Made by a program: the position numbers and the translations under genes. A stretch of DNA of 64,000 bases from Treponema sp. Its GTDB lineage: Bacteria > Spirochaetota > Spirochaetia > Treponematales > Treponemataceae. This document shows, piece after piece, positions 16,399-25,886 of the stretch; within the stretch, counting starts at the first letter, position 1, and every line of letters begins with the position of its first letter. Where the stretch lies: NCBI GenBank assembly GCA_017525605.1, contig JAFXSM010000044.1, positions 18,078 through 82,077 on the forward strand. Direction: 5' to 3'. A model generated the notes under the pieces. It was not told the DNA's origin, ran no database searches, and saw only the letters and a program-made list of their open reading frames with translations.

Positions 16399-17625
16399 AT
16401 GAAAAAGTTTTTCTTGCTGTTGTGTTTTGTTTGCTCGCTTGTTATGTCTGCCTGCAAAGATGAAGAAGAGGAAGTGGCGGCGTATGAAGTCTCTCTTTCC
16501 GAGATTGTGGCCAAGTCTCCAGTGGATTATTCATACACGCCTTCCGGCTCGACGGACGCTGTCGAATTGAAAAAGATTGTCTTTTCTTATCCGACAGAGA
16601 ACGTGGCGGGGGAGCGCGTCACGGCTTCCGCTTCGATTATGATGAGAAGCAGTTTGTATTCGAGCAAGGACAAGGCGAAATTCATGGTTCTTGTTCATCA
16701 CGGGGCTATGACAAAAAATGCTGAAGCTCCTTCCGTGAACGAGAGCACCGACTATTTGCCTTTGATGGTCGCTTCTGCAGACGCAATCGGAGTCGAGGCC
16801 GACTTGATAGGATTCGGCGCGTCTGTGAATGAGACCCAGGCATTCGCTTACGGGGACGTGAACGCAAAGACTTCTTTGCATGCGCTCATTTGTGCAAGAA
16901 AATATCTCAATTCTCTCGGCTACACTTGGGAGGACAAGCTTGCGAACGTCGGTTTCTCTCAGGGCGGTCAGACTGCAATGCACGTTCAGAAGGTCGTTGA
17001 CACTGATTCTTTCTATGCTTCGAACGTCAACGTTACAAAGACATTCGCTGGCGGCGGCTGCTACAGCATAAACACGACCGTTGACGAGTCGATTGATGCT
17101 TACAATCCGCCTTTGATGCCTGCCGTAATCTGGCTCGGTCTTGCAAGCTACAATGCGCTTACAGGATTGGGCGTTTCGAACGAAGACATCTTCGCTGACA
17201 CAAGCATACTCGACGAGCTTCTGGACAAGCAGCACGATATGTCACCGAATTATGCAGGAGCTGCTTGGTCTGTAAGCCTCAAAAGCGAAATGCTGACTGA
17301 GGAAAGCGAAATAAGAACGAAAATCAGAAGCAAAGTCGCTGGTTTCAACTGCTTCTTCAAGCCGAAATCCACTTCAAAAATCCTCATGTTCAGCGACAGC
17401 AACGACGACGTTGTCCCGACAAAAAATTCCGACGAGCTTTTCGACTATTTCAATGCTAACGGCTTTACAATGACAAAAATCGAGGAAGGGGATGCAATCT
17501 CGGATTTCTCAAAAGACAATGTTTACATCCGCTACTCGACAGGCACATTCGGACATGGCTGCCATATGAAGGCTAACGATATCTTTATGGATACAGTCGC
17601 AAACGAACTTGCAAAAAACTGGTAG
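16399..17625 (+). CDS. Lipoprotein alpha/beta hydrolase (secretory-lipase-like)
   Basis: A 408-residue protein with a lipoprotein signal (LVMSAC lipobox, Cys near residue 20) followed by an acidic tether DEEEE. The alpha/beta-hydrolase features are a nucleophile elbow GFSQGG (S187), a possible acid in SDSNDDVVP and a histidine in FGHGCH near the C-terminus. The overall layout resembles secretory lipases and prolyl-oligopeptidase-like esterases. It probably acts on ester substrates at the outer membrane or periplasm; the substrate cannot be told. AGGAG lies upstream of the chosen ATG. A structured 245-bp repeat starts four bases after its stop codon. Confidence 0.8.
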   Translation: MKKFFLLLCFVCSLVMSACKDEEEEVAAYEVSLSEIVAKSPVDYSYTPSGSTDAVELKKIVFSYPTENVAGERVTASASIMMRSSLYSSKDKAKFMVLVHHGAMTKNAEAPSVNESTDYLPLMVASADAIGVEADLIGFGASVNETQAFAYGDVNAKTSLHALICARKYLNSLGYTWEDKLANVGFSQGGQTAMHVQKVVDTDSFYASNVNVTKTFAGGGCYSINTTVDESIDAYNPPLMPAVIWLGLASYNALTGLGVSNEDIFADTSILDELLDKQHDMSPNYAGAAWSVSLKSEMLTEESEIRTKIRSKVAGFNCFFKPKSTSKILMFSDSNDDVVPTKNSDELFDYFNANGFTMTKIEEGDAISDFSKDNVYIRYSTGTFGHGCHMKANDIFMDTVANELAKNW

Positions 17626-17629
17626 GCTG

Positions 17630-17874
17630 AATATCGAGTTTTACGAACTAAAGATGGAAACAAGCGGAGTCGGGGTTCCGGTCACAAAAACACGGAACAT
17701 CGTAAACGATGTTCACGCCACCGCGAAAAAGTCGCCAATAAAGGTACGGCGTAAGCCGTGCCGTGAACGCTTGCATACATTAAACAACGATTAGAACACA
17801 TTGACCAATGGCAAGCGAAGGGTTCCCGACGGGAGCTTGTTTCCAATTTTTACAATCCGCATTAACTCGACATT
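17630..17874. repeat. Structured dispersed repeat, copy 1 (245 bp)
   Basis: Nearly the same sequence as 27773-28018. It has terminal inverted repeats (AATATCGAGTT / AACTCGACATT, one mismatch), then a 10-bp inner stem GGAAACAAGC / GCTTGTTTCC. Enclosed hairpins include GAACATCGT-aa-ACGATGTTC, GGTACGGC-gtaa-GCCGTGCC, CGCTTGC...GCAAGCG and CATTG-ac-CAATG. It contains no ORF of note and fills the gap between two convergent genes. Differences from copy 2 tend to keep base pairing, which suggests a folded RNA or single-stranded DNA form. No Rfam or insertion-sequence family is assigned. Confidence 0.85.
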
Positions 17875-17886
17875 CAACCTATTTTT

Positions 17887-20385
17887 TTATTTCGTCGGAT
17901 TAAACGACACCGTTCTGAGTATATCTCCGAACACGCCCGCTGCCGTTACACCCGCACCTGCTCCGTATCCGCGGACTGTGAGCGGAATCGGTGTGTAACG
18001 CTCTGTCTCGAATACGAATGCGTTTTCGCCGCCTTTCACGCCGTAGAGCGGATCGCTTGGGCCGACTTCGAGAAGTCCGACCGAGACTTTTCCGTCTTTT
18101 ATGCTTGCTCCCATTCTGATGACCTTGTTCTCTTTCTTGAGCTCTGCCATCTTCTTCTCGAAATAAGAATCGACTTCAGGCAGCCTCTTCAGGAATTCAT
18201 CGACAGTGCCTTCGATTGAGAATCCTTCCGGGAAAATCGAATTCATCTTTATGTCGCTGAGTTCGATTGGGATTCCTGCCTCGCGGGCGATAATCAGTGC
18301 CTTTCTTGCAACGTCAGTTCCCTTGAGGTCGTCGCGCGGGTCAGGCTCCGTGTATCTCAGTTCCTTCGCTTCAAGAACTGCCTCGGAGAATTTCTTGCCC
18401 TCGTCGAGCTTTCCGAAGATGTAAGAAAGCGAGCCTGACATGATTCCGTTGAAGCCTGTGAGAGCGTCGCCCGATTTGAAAAGGTTCTGCAGCGTGTCGA
18501 TTATCGGAAGACCTGCGCCGACGTTCGTTTCGTAGAGAAAGCGGCATTTGTTTGCGTTTGCGACTTCGCGCAGCTGCTTGTAGAAGTCCATCGACATTGA
18601 ATTCGCTCTCTTGTTCGGTGTCGCGATGCTCATTCCTGCCTTGAAAATGTCTAGGTATCTTTCCGGGAGGTCGTAGCTTGCGGTGCAGTCAACGAAAACC
18701 GGGTTCAGCGGCTTGTTCTCCTTTACGAAGTCGATTATCTCGTCGAGGTTCGTCTTCTTGCCCGACTTTCTGACCTGCTCGCGCCAGTCATTGTTCAAGT
18801 CGATTCCGTTTCCGTCGATTATCATGCCTTCGAGAGTTGAAATCGCGCAGACCTTGATGTCGATGTTCTGCGAAAGAAGCTTGTCATGCTGCGTCCTGAT
18901 TTGTTCGAGAAGCGCGCCGCCGATTGTTCCCGCTCCGAATGCGAAAACTTCGATTGGCTGGGCTGTGTTGAAGAAGAAGAGGTGAGCGGCTTTCACTGCG
19001 ATGTCGCCGTATTCTCCGCCGATTACGACAGAGATTGACCTTTCGCTTGAGCCCTGCGCAATTGCCTGGATGTTGATGCTCCTGCTTGAGAGCGAGTCAA
19101 GGAATTTTCCAGCGACTCCGCAGTTCTGCTTCATGTTGTCGCCGACGATTGAGACGATTGCCGTGTTCTCTGAGACGAGAATCTTGTTGAGGAATCCTTC
19201 CCTGATTTCGAGCGCGAATTCAGAGCTGAGTGTTTCCTTGACTTTTTCGGCCTCGCTCTGTCGGACACAGAACGAAATCGTGTATTCGGAACTTGACTGC
19301 GTGATGAGCAGAATCGAGATGCCTGCGCGTGTGACCGCCGCGAAAATGCGCGACGCAACGCCCGTCTTTCCTTTCATTCCGCTTCCAGAGACCGAGACGA
19401 GGGCTGTCTTTTTGAGGCATGAGATTCCTCTTACAGGACCTGCGTTTTTCTCTGATTCGAACGGGCCTTTTCCGATTCTTGTTCCGCGTGCTGACGGATT
19501 GTGCGAGTTCAGGCTCCATGCTTCGATTCCTTTTGCCGCAAGAGGCGCGAGCGTTTTCGGGTGCAGAACTTTCGAGCCGAAGAACGAAAGCTCCATTGCC
19601 TCTTCGTATGTCATGTCCTCGACGAGAATCGCATCAGGGACGACGCGCGGGTCTGCGGTGTAGATTCCGTCAACGTCCGTCCAGAATTCGCATTTCGATG
19701 CGCCGAGCGCGGAAGCCACAATCGAAGCGGAGAAATCCGAGCCGTTTCTTCCTAGCAGTCCCATAACAGTCTCGCTTTCCGAATTCTTCGACCATGCGCA
19801 GACGAATCCAGGGAAGAGAAGGATTCGTGCTTGGTTCGGTTCTGAGCCGTCCCTGTATGGTGCGAGCGCGACTGCCGTTCTTGCGTAGTCCGGGTCGCCT
19901 TCTTTCTGGTTTCCTGTGGCAAATATGAATTTTCTTGAGTCAAGCGTGAGGACGCTCTGTTTTTTTGCGAGAAGGACTGCATTCACAATCGGAACGCAGC
20001 AGAGTTCGCCCATTCCCATTATCCTGCAGTGGATTGATTTCGGGCATTCTCCGAATATTGAAACTCCGTTCAGAAGTTTCTCAAGCTCCACAAAATTCGG
20101 TTCGATTTTCTTCATCACGGCCGTCTGGTCGAAATCCGCGAGCACGGAGTGGATTTCAGCGCAGATTTCCGAATGTATCTTCCTGAGGCTTTCGATTGAC
20201 GCGCTCGGGTCGTTTCCGAGAACTGCACTGTCGATTGCCGCCTGCAGTGAATTTGAGACTCCTGCGACTGCCGATACAATCACGCTGATTCTGTCGTTTT
20301 TCGCCCTGCCAATCATTATTTCCGTGGAATCGAGGATTCTCCTTGCGTTTCCCATGGAAGTTCCGCCGAATTTGAGTGTAAGCAT
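17887..20385 (-). CDS. thrA: Bifunctional aspartokinase / homoserine dehydrogenase
   Basis: An 832-residue fusion catalysing the first and third steps from aspartate towards threonine and methionine; aspartokinase also feeds lysine and diaminopimelate. The N-terminal kinase begins with KFGGTSM (5-11). Two ACT regulatory domains lie at about 320-460, where threonine feedback is usual. The homoserine dehydrogenase part runs from about 470 to the end (VFAFGAGTIGGALLEQI Rossmann motif, GTDVARKALIIAREAG). Length and domain order match E. coli ThrA. It converges on the lipase-like gene, with the structured repeat 12 bp beyond its stop. The dapL gene in this window belongs to the same amino-acid family. 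Confidence 0.95.
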   Translation of the reverse strand: MLTLKFGGTSMGNARRILDSTEIMIGRAKNDRISVIVSAVAGVSNSLQAAIDSAVLGNDPSASIESLRKIHSEICAEIHSVLADFDQTAVMKKIEPNFVELEKLLNGVSIFGECPKSIHCRIMGMGELCCVPIVNAVLLAKKQSVLTLDSRKFIFATGNQKEGDPDYARTAVALAPYRDGSEPNQARILLFPGFVCAWSKNSESETVMGLLGRNGSDFSASIVASALGASKCEFWTDVDGIYTADPRVVPDAILVEDMTYEEAMELSFFGSKVLHPKTLAPLAAKGIEAWSLNSHNPSARGTRIGKGPFESEKNAGPVRGISCLKKTALVSVSGSGMKGKTGVASRIFAAVTRAGISILLITQSSSEYTISFCVRQSEAEKVKETLSSEFALEIREGFLNKILVSENTAIVSIVGDNMKQNCGVAGKFLDSLSSRSINIQAIAQGSSERSISVVIGGEYGDIAVKAAHLFFFNTAQPIEVFAFGAGTIGGALLEQIRTQHDKLLSQNIDIKVCAISTLEGMIIDGNGIDLNNDWREQVRKSGKKTNLDEIIDFVKENKPLNPVFVDCTASYDLPERYLDIFKAGMSIATPNKRANSMSMDFYKQLREVANANKCRFLYETNVGAGLPIIDTLQNLFKSGDALTGFNGIMSGSLSYIFGKLDEGKKFSEAVLEAKELRYTEPDPRDDLKGTDVARKALIIAREAGIPIELSDIKMNSIFPEGFSIEGTVDEFLKRLPEVDSYFEKKMAELKKENKVIRMGASIKDGKVSVGLLEVGPSDPLYGVKGGENAFVFETERYTPIPLTVRGYGAGAGVTAAGVFGDILRTVSFNPTK

Positions 20386-20548
20386 ATTTTTCTCCTAAAA
20401 ATACAAGTCTAGAAAAGTCAAGCAAAGATTTTATATGAATTGAAGAATAAATAATAGAAGAAAACGGAAGTTCAATTTTTTTCGGCAATTTCCGAATAAT
20501 TTCCTAATAATTCTCGAAAAGTGGAAAAATACATATAATCATCATTCT

Positions 20549-22441
20549 ATGGCTAACGATTCAAAGAAAACGAACGCATTGGAAAATGCAAAGGCAAAGG
20601 ACCCGTCGCTCGGAAAGCAGAAAAAGGCGGCGGAATACACTGACGACCAGGTTCAGCACCTGGATGCGCTTGAGCACATACGTCTGCGCTCCGGAATGTA
20701 CATCGGACGGCTTGGCGACGGTTCGAATCAGAATGACGGAATCTACATTCTGCTGAAAGAAATAATCGACAACTCTGTGGACGAATTCATAATGGGCTTC
20801 GGCGGAAGAATCGACGTGACGATTTCGGTTGAGGAAAAGCGCGTTACAGTCCGCGATTACGGGCGCGGAATCCCTCTCGGAAAAGTCGTCGATTGCGTCT
20901 CTCAGATTAACACCGGAGCAAAATACAACGACGAGGTTTTCCAGTTCTCTGTCGGAATGAACGGTGTCGGAACGAAAGCCGTGAACGCTCTCTCGTCTTA
21001 TTTCCGCGTCGTGTCGGTGCGCGACGGGGAGTGCACGGACGCTGTTTTTGAGAAGGGCAAGCTCAAGAGCGAGAAGAACGGAAAGCTCAAGGTGAACCAG
21101 CCGAACGGAACTTATTTCGAATTCATCCCTGATGAGTCGATTTTCGGGAAGTATTCGTTCAACATGGAATTCGTCGAAAAGCGTATGTGGAATTACGCAT
21201 ATCTGAATTCCGGTCTTACGATTCGCCTGAACGGAAAGAATTTCGTCTCGGAGAACGGACTTCTCGACCTTCTGCAGAAAGAACTCGCCGACAATTCGCT
21301 CTACCAGATTGGAAGCTACCGCGGCGAGCATCTGCAGTTCGCGTTCACGCACACGAATGCGTACGGCGAAAACTATTTCTCTTTCGTAAACGGACAGTTC
21401 ACGAGCGACGGCGGAACACATCTTGCCGCATTCAAAGAAGGCTTTTTGAAAGGCGTGAACGATTTCTTCCAGTCGAATTACAAGTCGGAAGATATCCGCG
21501 ACGGAATAACGGCTGCTGTCCTCGTGAAAGTTCAGAATCCGATTTTCGAGAGCCAGACGAAGAACAAGCTCGGAAACACGGACATCAGGCAGTGGATTGT
21601 CGCAGAAACCCAGTCAGGGCTCGACGACTGGCTTCACAAGCATCCGAAAGAAGCCGACATGATGAAGACGAAAATCGAAGCGAACGAACGGCTACGCACC
21701 GAGCTGAACGCAGTCAAGAAAGAAGCGAAGGAAGCCGCGAAGAAGATTTCTCTTAAAATCGAAAAACTGAAGGACTGCCGCTATCATCTTGAGGACGGTG
21801 AGAAGGGCGCGGAATCGATGATTTTCATCACGGAAGGAGATTCTGCTACAGGCTCGATGGTCGGAAGCCGCGACCCGTCATATCAGGCGATTTTCTCTTT
21901 GCGCGGAAAACCGGAGAACATGTACGGAAAAAAGCAGAGCGACATCTACAAAAATCAGGAGCTTTTCAACCTGATGATGGCACTCGGAATCGAGCAGGAC
22001 ATTTCGAATCTCCGATATTCAAAAATCGTAATCGCAACTGATGCCGATAACGACGGATTCCACATCAGGAATCTCGTTCTGACGTTCCTTCTCGGATTTT
22101 TCGAGGAGCTTGTCACAAGCGGCCGCGTCTGGATTCTTGAAACACCGCTTTTCCGTGCCAGGAACAAGAAAGAGACGATTTACTGCTATTCTGAGGACGA
22201 GCGCGACAAGGCAGTGAAAAAACTCGGTGCGTCTGCGGAGGTCACTCGGTTCAAAGGACTCGGCGAGATTTCCCCGCACGAGTTCAGGCAGTTCATCGAC
22301 CCGAAAACGATGCATCTTACGCTTGTCGAGGTCGAGGCTCTGAAAAACGTTCCGGCCGTTCTGGAATTCTACATGGGAAAGAACACACCGGAGAGGCGCG
22401 ATTTCATCGTCCATCACTTGCTCGAAGAAATAGACGCGTAA
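20549..22441 (+). CDS. parE: DNA topoisomerase IV subunit B (GyrB/ParE type)
   Basis: A 630-residue ATPase subunit. The GHKL motifs are present (IDNSVDEF, YGRGIPLG, GMNGVGTKAVNALS), then the transducer domain and a TOPRIM domain with EGDSA and DADNDGFH. The length (630) and pairing with a short A subunit favour ParE over GyrB. There is no Shine-Dalgarno before the ATG. A perfect TATAAT (20534-20539) ends nine bases upstream, which suggests a very short or absent leader. The gene ends 3 bp from the convergent barrel gene. Confidence 0.85.
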   Translation: MANDSKKTNALENAKAKDPSLGKQKKAAEYTDDQVQHLDALEHIRLRSGMYIGRLGDGSNQNDGIYILLKEIIDNSVDEFIMGFGGRIDVTISVEEKRVTVRDYGRGIPLGKVVDCVSQINTGAKYNDEVFQFSVGMNGVGTKAVNALSSYFRVVSVRDGECTDAVFEKGKLKSEKNGKLKVNQPNGTYFEFIPDESIFGKYSFNMEFVEKRMWNYAYLNSGLTIRLNGKNFVSENGLLDLLQKELADNSLYQIGSYRGEHLQFAFTHTNAYGENYFSFVNGQFTSDGGTHLAAFKEGFLKGVNDFFQSNYKSEDIRDGITAAVLVKVQNPIFESQTKNKLGNTDIRQWIVAETQSGLDDWLHKHPKEADMMKTKIEANERLRTELNAVKKEAKEAAKKISLKIEKLKDCRYHLEDGEKGAESMIFITEGDSATGSMVGSRDPSYQAIFSLRGKPENMYGKKQSDIYKNQELFNLMMALGIEQDISNLRYSKIVIATDADNDGFHIRNLVLTFLLGFFEELVTSGRVWILETPLFRARNKKETIYCYSEDERDKAVKKLGASAEVTRFKGLGEISPHEFRQFIDPKTMHLTLVEVEALKNVPAVLEFYMGKNTPERRDFIVHHLLEEIDA

Positions 22442-22444
22442 AAA

Positions 22445-23413
22445 TCAGAACGTATGCGTGAACGATAGGGCTATGCGCCTGAAATACCATTCGTATCCGA
22501 TGTAATTCAGGTATGGCTCTATCGTCGTTTCTTCATGCTCTTCTTCGAAAGCTCTTCTGCTCGAAACGCTCGCAAGTATTGTAAGCGTGTTTTTTTCGTT
22601 GAATTTTATGTATGCGAATGGGGAAAACGAGACCGTCTTGAAATCTCCCTTGTAAAAATTGTTGTTCAGAACTGCATAATCGCTTTCTTTGTAATGTCCC
22701 TCAAGTTCAAAAAGGAACCCGACCCTGTTCAGTTTTTTGGGCATTTGGTACGCAATGACCGATGTCACATACACCTGAAAGCCGTTCGCCCTGTTGGAGC
22801 TTGCCTGCCATTCCCATATTTCGTCGTCGCCCACGCCCGTCAATGCAGCGTACTTCACCTGGTAGCTTGCGAGGAAAAGAACATGAGTCCAGTCGCCTTC
22901 AAAAATCGCTCCCGTGTCGAATTGGAAAGTTCCTTGTGCCCAAAAATCATAGTAAAAGTGTGTGAAAGGAGTAAGGTCTTCGTATTCTTTTTTTTCTTTG
23001 TTCAGAATGCTCATTCCTTCCCAACCGAAAATTGTCCAGCCCGTTCCGATTGAAGTGCCGGCAGAGAATTGCAGAAACGGAACCGGCGTAAAACTGACGC
23101 TGAGTTTCGGCCTAAGTGTAACTGGCGAAAGTTCGAATGCGCCGTTCAACACGATTTTTGCGTCTTTCAAAAGCCAATGTTCGCCGAGCGGAGTCTTTAT
23201 CGTGTAATCGGCATTCATTGTTGCCCTGCCTTCAAGACCGTAATATGCGCCCGTCAGTTTTGACATGTGCGCGCTTGATGTCCTGTATTCAGATTCCGGG
23301 TAGTAGGCTCCGTCTATCGTAACGTACAAATCGGGATTTTTTTCTTCGGCGGAAAATGCTTTCAATGAAAAAAGTGCGAATATCGAAATTAAAAAGAGCT
23401 TTTTGTTTTTCAT
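22445..23413 (-). CDS. Probable outer-membrane beta-barrel protein
   Basis: A 322-residue protein with a signal peptide (core FLISIFALFSLKAFSA). The mature part has repeated amphipathic beta strands rich in Tyr, Phe and Gly, ending ...RRIALSFTHTF with a terminal aromatic residue, as expected for Bam-inserted barrels. I do not recognise the family. It is convergent with parE and divergent from the metallopeptidase lipoprotein. Confidence 0.65.
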   Translation of the reverse strand: MKNKKLFLISIFALFSLKAFSAEEKNPDLYVTIDGAYYPESEYRTSSAHMSKLTGAYYGLEGRATMNADYTIKTPLGEHWLLKDAKIVLNGAFELSPVTLRPKLSVSFTPVPFLQFSAGTSIGTGWTIFGWEGMSILNKEKKEYEDLTPFTHFYYDFWAQGTFQFDTGAIFEGDWTHVLFLASYQVKYAALTGVGDDEIWEWQASSNRANGFQVYVTSVIAYQMPKKLNRVGFLFELEGHYKESDYAVLNNNFYKGDFKTVSFSPFAYIKFNEKNTLTILASVSSRRAFEEEHEETTIEPYLNYIGYEWYFRRIALSFTHTF

Positions 23414-23491
23414 GTGTTGATTTTATCATTTTTTTTGAGAATCGAAATGAATCAATGGAATCAAAGCCCATTCTTTTCCGATAATCAATTT

Positions 23492-25177
23492 ATGTTCGCA
23501 AAAAAAGTTTTTTCGTCATTCGTTCTTTCCGTTGTGATTCTTCTCTCGGCTTGCTCTGAGAATGTTTCCTTTGAGTTGGCTCCGTCAAAAGTTGCCTCGC
23601 TGAAAATGTCCGCTACCAAAAAAGACGGGGTTACGACAACGAAGTTTATGTTCCGGGAAAGCGACCTGAAACTTCTGAATGCCGCTCTTAACAACGGCTG
23701 TTCCGTTGAGGCTGTCATCAGAAATCTCGGCGCGAAAAAGTCTTCCGAGTCTGGTTCCTCAAAAGAAAAATTCTCGTTCGGATTTTTGACTGAGATGGGA
23801 GAAAAACTCGATTCCCCGACCGTCACCGGAAAATTCAGCGACGCGGATTCCGATACGGTTTGCGTTTCCGTTGTCACGAAAAAACTTCCTGCGGGGCTTT
23901 TCGTGGAGGGGAGCGGAAAGTTTTTCCTTGACGATTTGCACGTCGTTCCTTCGAAAGTCGGATTCGATTTTTCATCTGACATTCCTGTTTTCGCTTTTTC
24001 TTCGAAAGGAGGAACGATTTCAAAAAAAGAAATTTTCTCTTCCGCTGTTGATTTTTCCGACGTAAGGTTCACTCCCGACATGAAATTCAAAGTGAAGTTC
24101 TCTCCGTCTGCGGATTCTTCTGGGCGAACTGCTACCGTCCTGAGCGTGAACAAGGAAAAATTCTATGTCAGAAAGCCTGCCGATTCTTCCTCCGCAGAAT
24201 TTTCCGTTCTCGCAGTGAAAAATCCTTCAGGCATACTTTCTCTTTCCGAAAACAAAAATCAGATTTCGTCTCTCATTCTCTCGTCGTCAGGAAAATCTTC
24301 TCGCCCAAAAACGATAAAATCCGGCGGAAAAACATTCGTGATGACACCGATTGTCACCGACCCTGGGCTTGTGATGTGGTGGCCGAAAAAGAACTGGCGC
24401 GGCGACGACTATGAGATTTTTTCGTGGGACAGATTCAAGGGCGTTCTGATTTTCGACGTCGCGAATTATGATGTTCAGGATGATTTTTTCAAGCGGATTG
24501 CATTTTTCGTCGAGAAGGCCGGATACCGCGGTCAGCTTTATTCTGATGCGTTTCTTTCCGACAAGCATGGCTACAACGCTCACGATTACAGGGCGGAGAG
24601 CCTTGCGGAATTTTACGAGGAGGTGCGAAGGCGCAATTTTCCTCTGAACGAGAAAGAGAAGCTCCTGAAATTGATTCTCATCGAGAACGGGATAATCGTC
24701 GAAAACGGCGACGGAAGCATTTCGGGCGGAAAGGGTGCTGTCATCTCGATTTCGCAGGAAAGCCAGATGTATCTTCGCACTCAGTTCATTGCGCACGAAG
24801 GCTGGCACGGAATCTTTTTCCTCGACGCAGATTTCAGAAACGAAGTGTACAAGCTTTTCGACGAGCTCGATTACGGCACGAAACTCTATCTCATACGGTA
24901 TTTTCAGGTCACGCCGAGCCTGAATTATGACGTGAACGACGAATATCTTCTCCGAAATGAATTCATGGCGTATATGCTGCAGAAGCCTGTCTCGGAAGTC
25001 TCGAAATATTTTGTCGAGATGGCGAGCAGGCAGCATTCGCAGGAAATGGCGAAAAAAGAAGCGGATTACATCATATCGAATCAGGCGCGGTATTTCGTGG
25101 AAGCATCAGGCAAGCTCGACGAGTATGTGAACAAGCGGTGGAACCTCGATGCCGGAAGGGTGTGGCTCATAAATTGA
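23492..25177 (+). CDS. Lipoprotein with HEXXH metallopeptidase-like motif
   Basis: A 561-residue lipoprotein (signal MFAKKVFSSFVLSVVILLSAC, lipobox LLSAC). Residues 25-300 are Ser/Lys-rich and beta-like. The C-terminal half contains FIAHEGWHGIFFLD, an HExxH zinc-peptidase motif, with acidic residues downstream that could supply a third ligand. A zinc peptidase acting at the cell envelope is inferred; I do not recognise the family. The start at 23492 is chosen because the lipoprotein signal begins there. A GATAAT hexamer ends six bases before this ATG and no Shine-Dalgarno is present, so it may be leaderless. An upstream in-frame ATG at 23447 is possible. Confidence 0.65.
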   Translation: MFAKKVFSSFVLSVVILLSACSENVSFELAPSKVASLKMSATKKDGVTTTKFMFRESDLKLLNAALNNGCSVEAVIRNLGAKKSSESGSSKEKFSFGFLTEMGEKLDSPTVTGKFSDADSDTVCVSVVTKKLPAGLFVEGSGKFFLDDLHVVPSKVGFDFSSDIPVFAFSSKGGTISKKEIFSSAVDFSDVRFTPDMKFKVKFSPSADSSGRTATVLSVNKEKFYVRKPADSSSAEFSVLAVKNPSGILSLSENKNQISSLILSSSGKSSRPKTIKSGGKTFVMTPIVTDPGLVMWWPKKNWRGDDYEIFSWDRFKGVLIFDVANYDVQDDFFKRIAFFVEKAGYRGQLYSDAFLSDKHGYNAHDYRAESLAEFYEEVRRRNFPLNEKEKLLKLILIENGIIVENGDGSISGGKGAVISISQESQMYLRTQFIAHEGWHGIFFLDADFRNEVYKLFDELDYGTKLYLIRYFQVTPSLNYDVNDEYLLRNEFMAYMLQKPVSEVSKYFVEMASRQHSQEMAKKEADYIISNQARYFVEASGKLDEYVNKRWNLDAGRVWLIN

Positions 25178-25868
25178 ACTCATCGTCTTCCTCGTAATCG
25201 TTGTCTCCTCTTTTGTAGCTTGGGGGAGTGAACCAGCCTTCATTTTTCTCGTCCCTGTTGAAGACTTCGCTTGCGTATTTTTCTTTTTCCTTGTCTCTCG
25301 CGATTTTTCCGACTATGTCCGCGTTGAATTCGATTTCCGCCTCGATTGTGCTTATCGGACCGTGGCCGGGCATAATTATCGTGTCATAGCTTTGCGTGAG
25401 AAGTTTTGACTTGATGTTGTTTATGAGAGTTTTCCGCGCATAGTTTGTGTTCGTCGTTCCGATGTAGCCGCCCATCAGAGTGTCGCCCGTGAAAAGCACG
25501 TTTTCGATTTTGTAAACGAGTGAATCCGCGCTGTGACCAGGAATCATGTAGTGCGAGATTTCCATTCCCGCAATCGTTATTGAGCCGTCGCCCGCGAGCA
25601 CGTTCGATGCTTTTCCTGTCATTTCGGAATCCGCTCCGTAAACTTCAAAATCGTAAATTTTTTTCAATGTAGAAAGACCTTTCGTGTGCGCTTCATGGTT
25701 GTGCGTTATGAGAACGGCGATGAGCTTCATCTTGTTTATTTCGATGTTTTCGATTATCGGAACCTGAATTTCGCCCGGGTCTATGATTAATGCCTGCTTC
25801 GTGACTTCGTTCAGGACAAGGTAGCAGTTTGCGAATGAATCGATGCTCAGATATGAATAGACTTTCAT
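25167..25868 (-). CDS. Metallo-beta-lactamase-fold hydrolase with altered metal motif
   Basis: A 233-residue MBL-fold protein of the glyoxalase II/YcbL-like branch: DPGE near residue 30, the metal motif THNHEAH (55-61), PGHSADSLVY, FTGDTLMGG and MPGHGP. The canonical HxHxDH motif reads HNHEAH here, so the aspartate that binds the second zinc is alanine (codon GCG). The enzyme may bind one metal or have altered activity. The C-terminus is a charged tail. Its 3' end overlaps the convergent metallopeptidase gene by 11 bp. It lies 18 bp after the pentapeptide gene on the same strand. Confidence 0.8.
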   Translation of the reverse strand: MKVYSYLSIDSFANCYLVLNEVTKQALIIDPGEIQVPIIENIEINKMKLIAVLITHNHEAHTKGLSTLKKIYDFEVYGADSEMTGKASNVLAGDGSITIAGMEISHYMIPGHSADSLVYKIENVLFTGDTLMGGYIGTTNTNYARKTLINNIKSKLLTQSYDTIIMPGHGPISTIEAEIEFNADIVGKIARDKEKEKYASEVFNRDEKNEGWFTPPSYKRGDNDYEEDDEFNL

Positions 25869-25886
25869 TTTTCAAAACCCCAGTTT

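Noticed and set aside
16531..17235. Open frame of 234 codons on the minus strand
   Set aside because: It is antisense to the lipase-like gene, whose motifs and signal peptide are clear.
17630..17874. Repeat as an integron attC site
   Set aside because: It is longer than usual attC sites, lacks a clear core-site pair and no integrase or cassette array is nearby.
24287..25036. Long open frame (249 codons) on the minus strand
   Set aside because: It lies wholly inside the metallopeptidase lipoprotein gene on the other strand; no start signal or recognisable motif.
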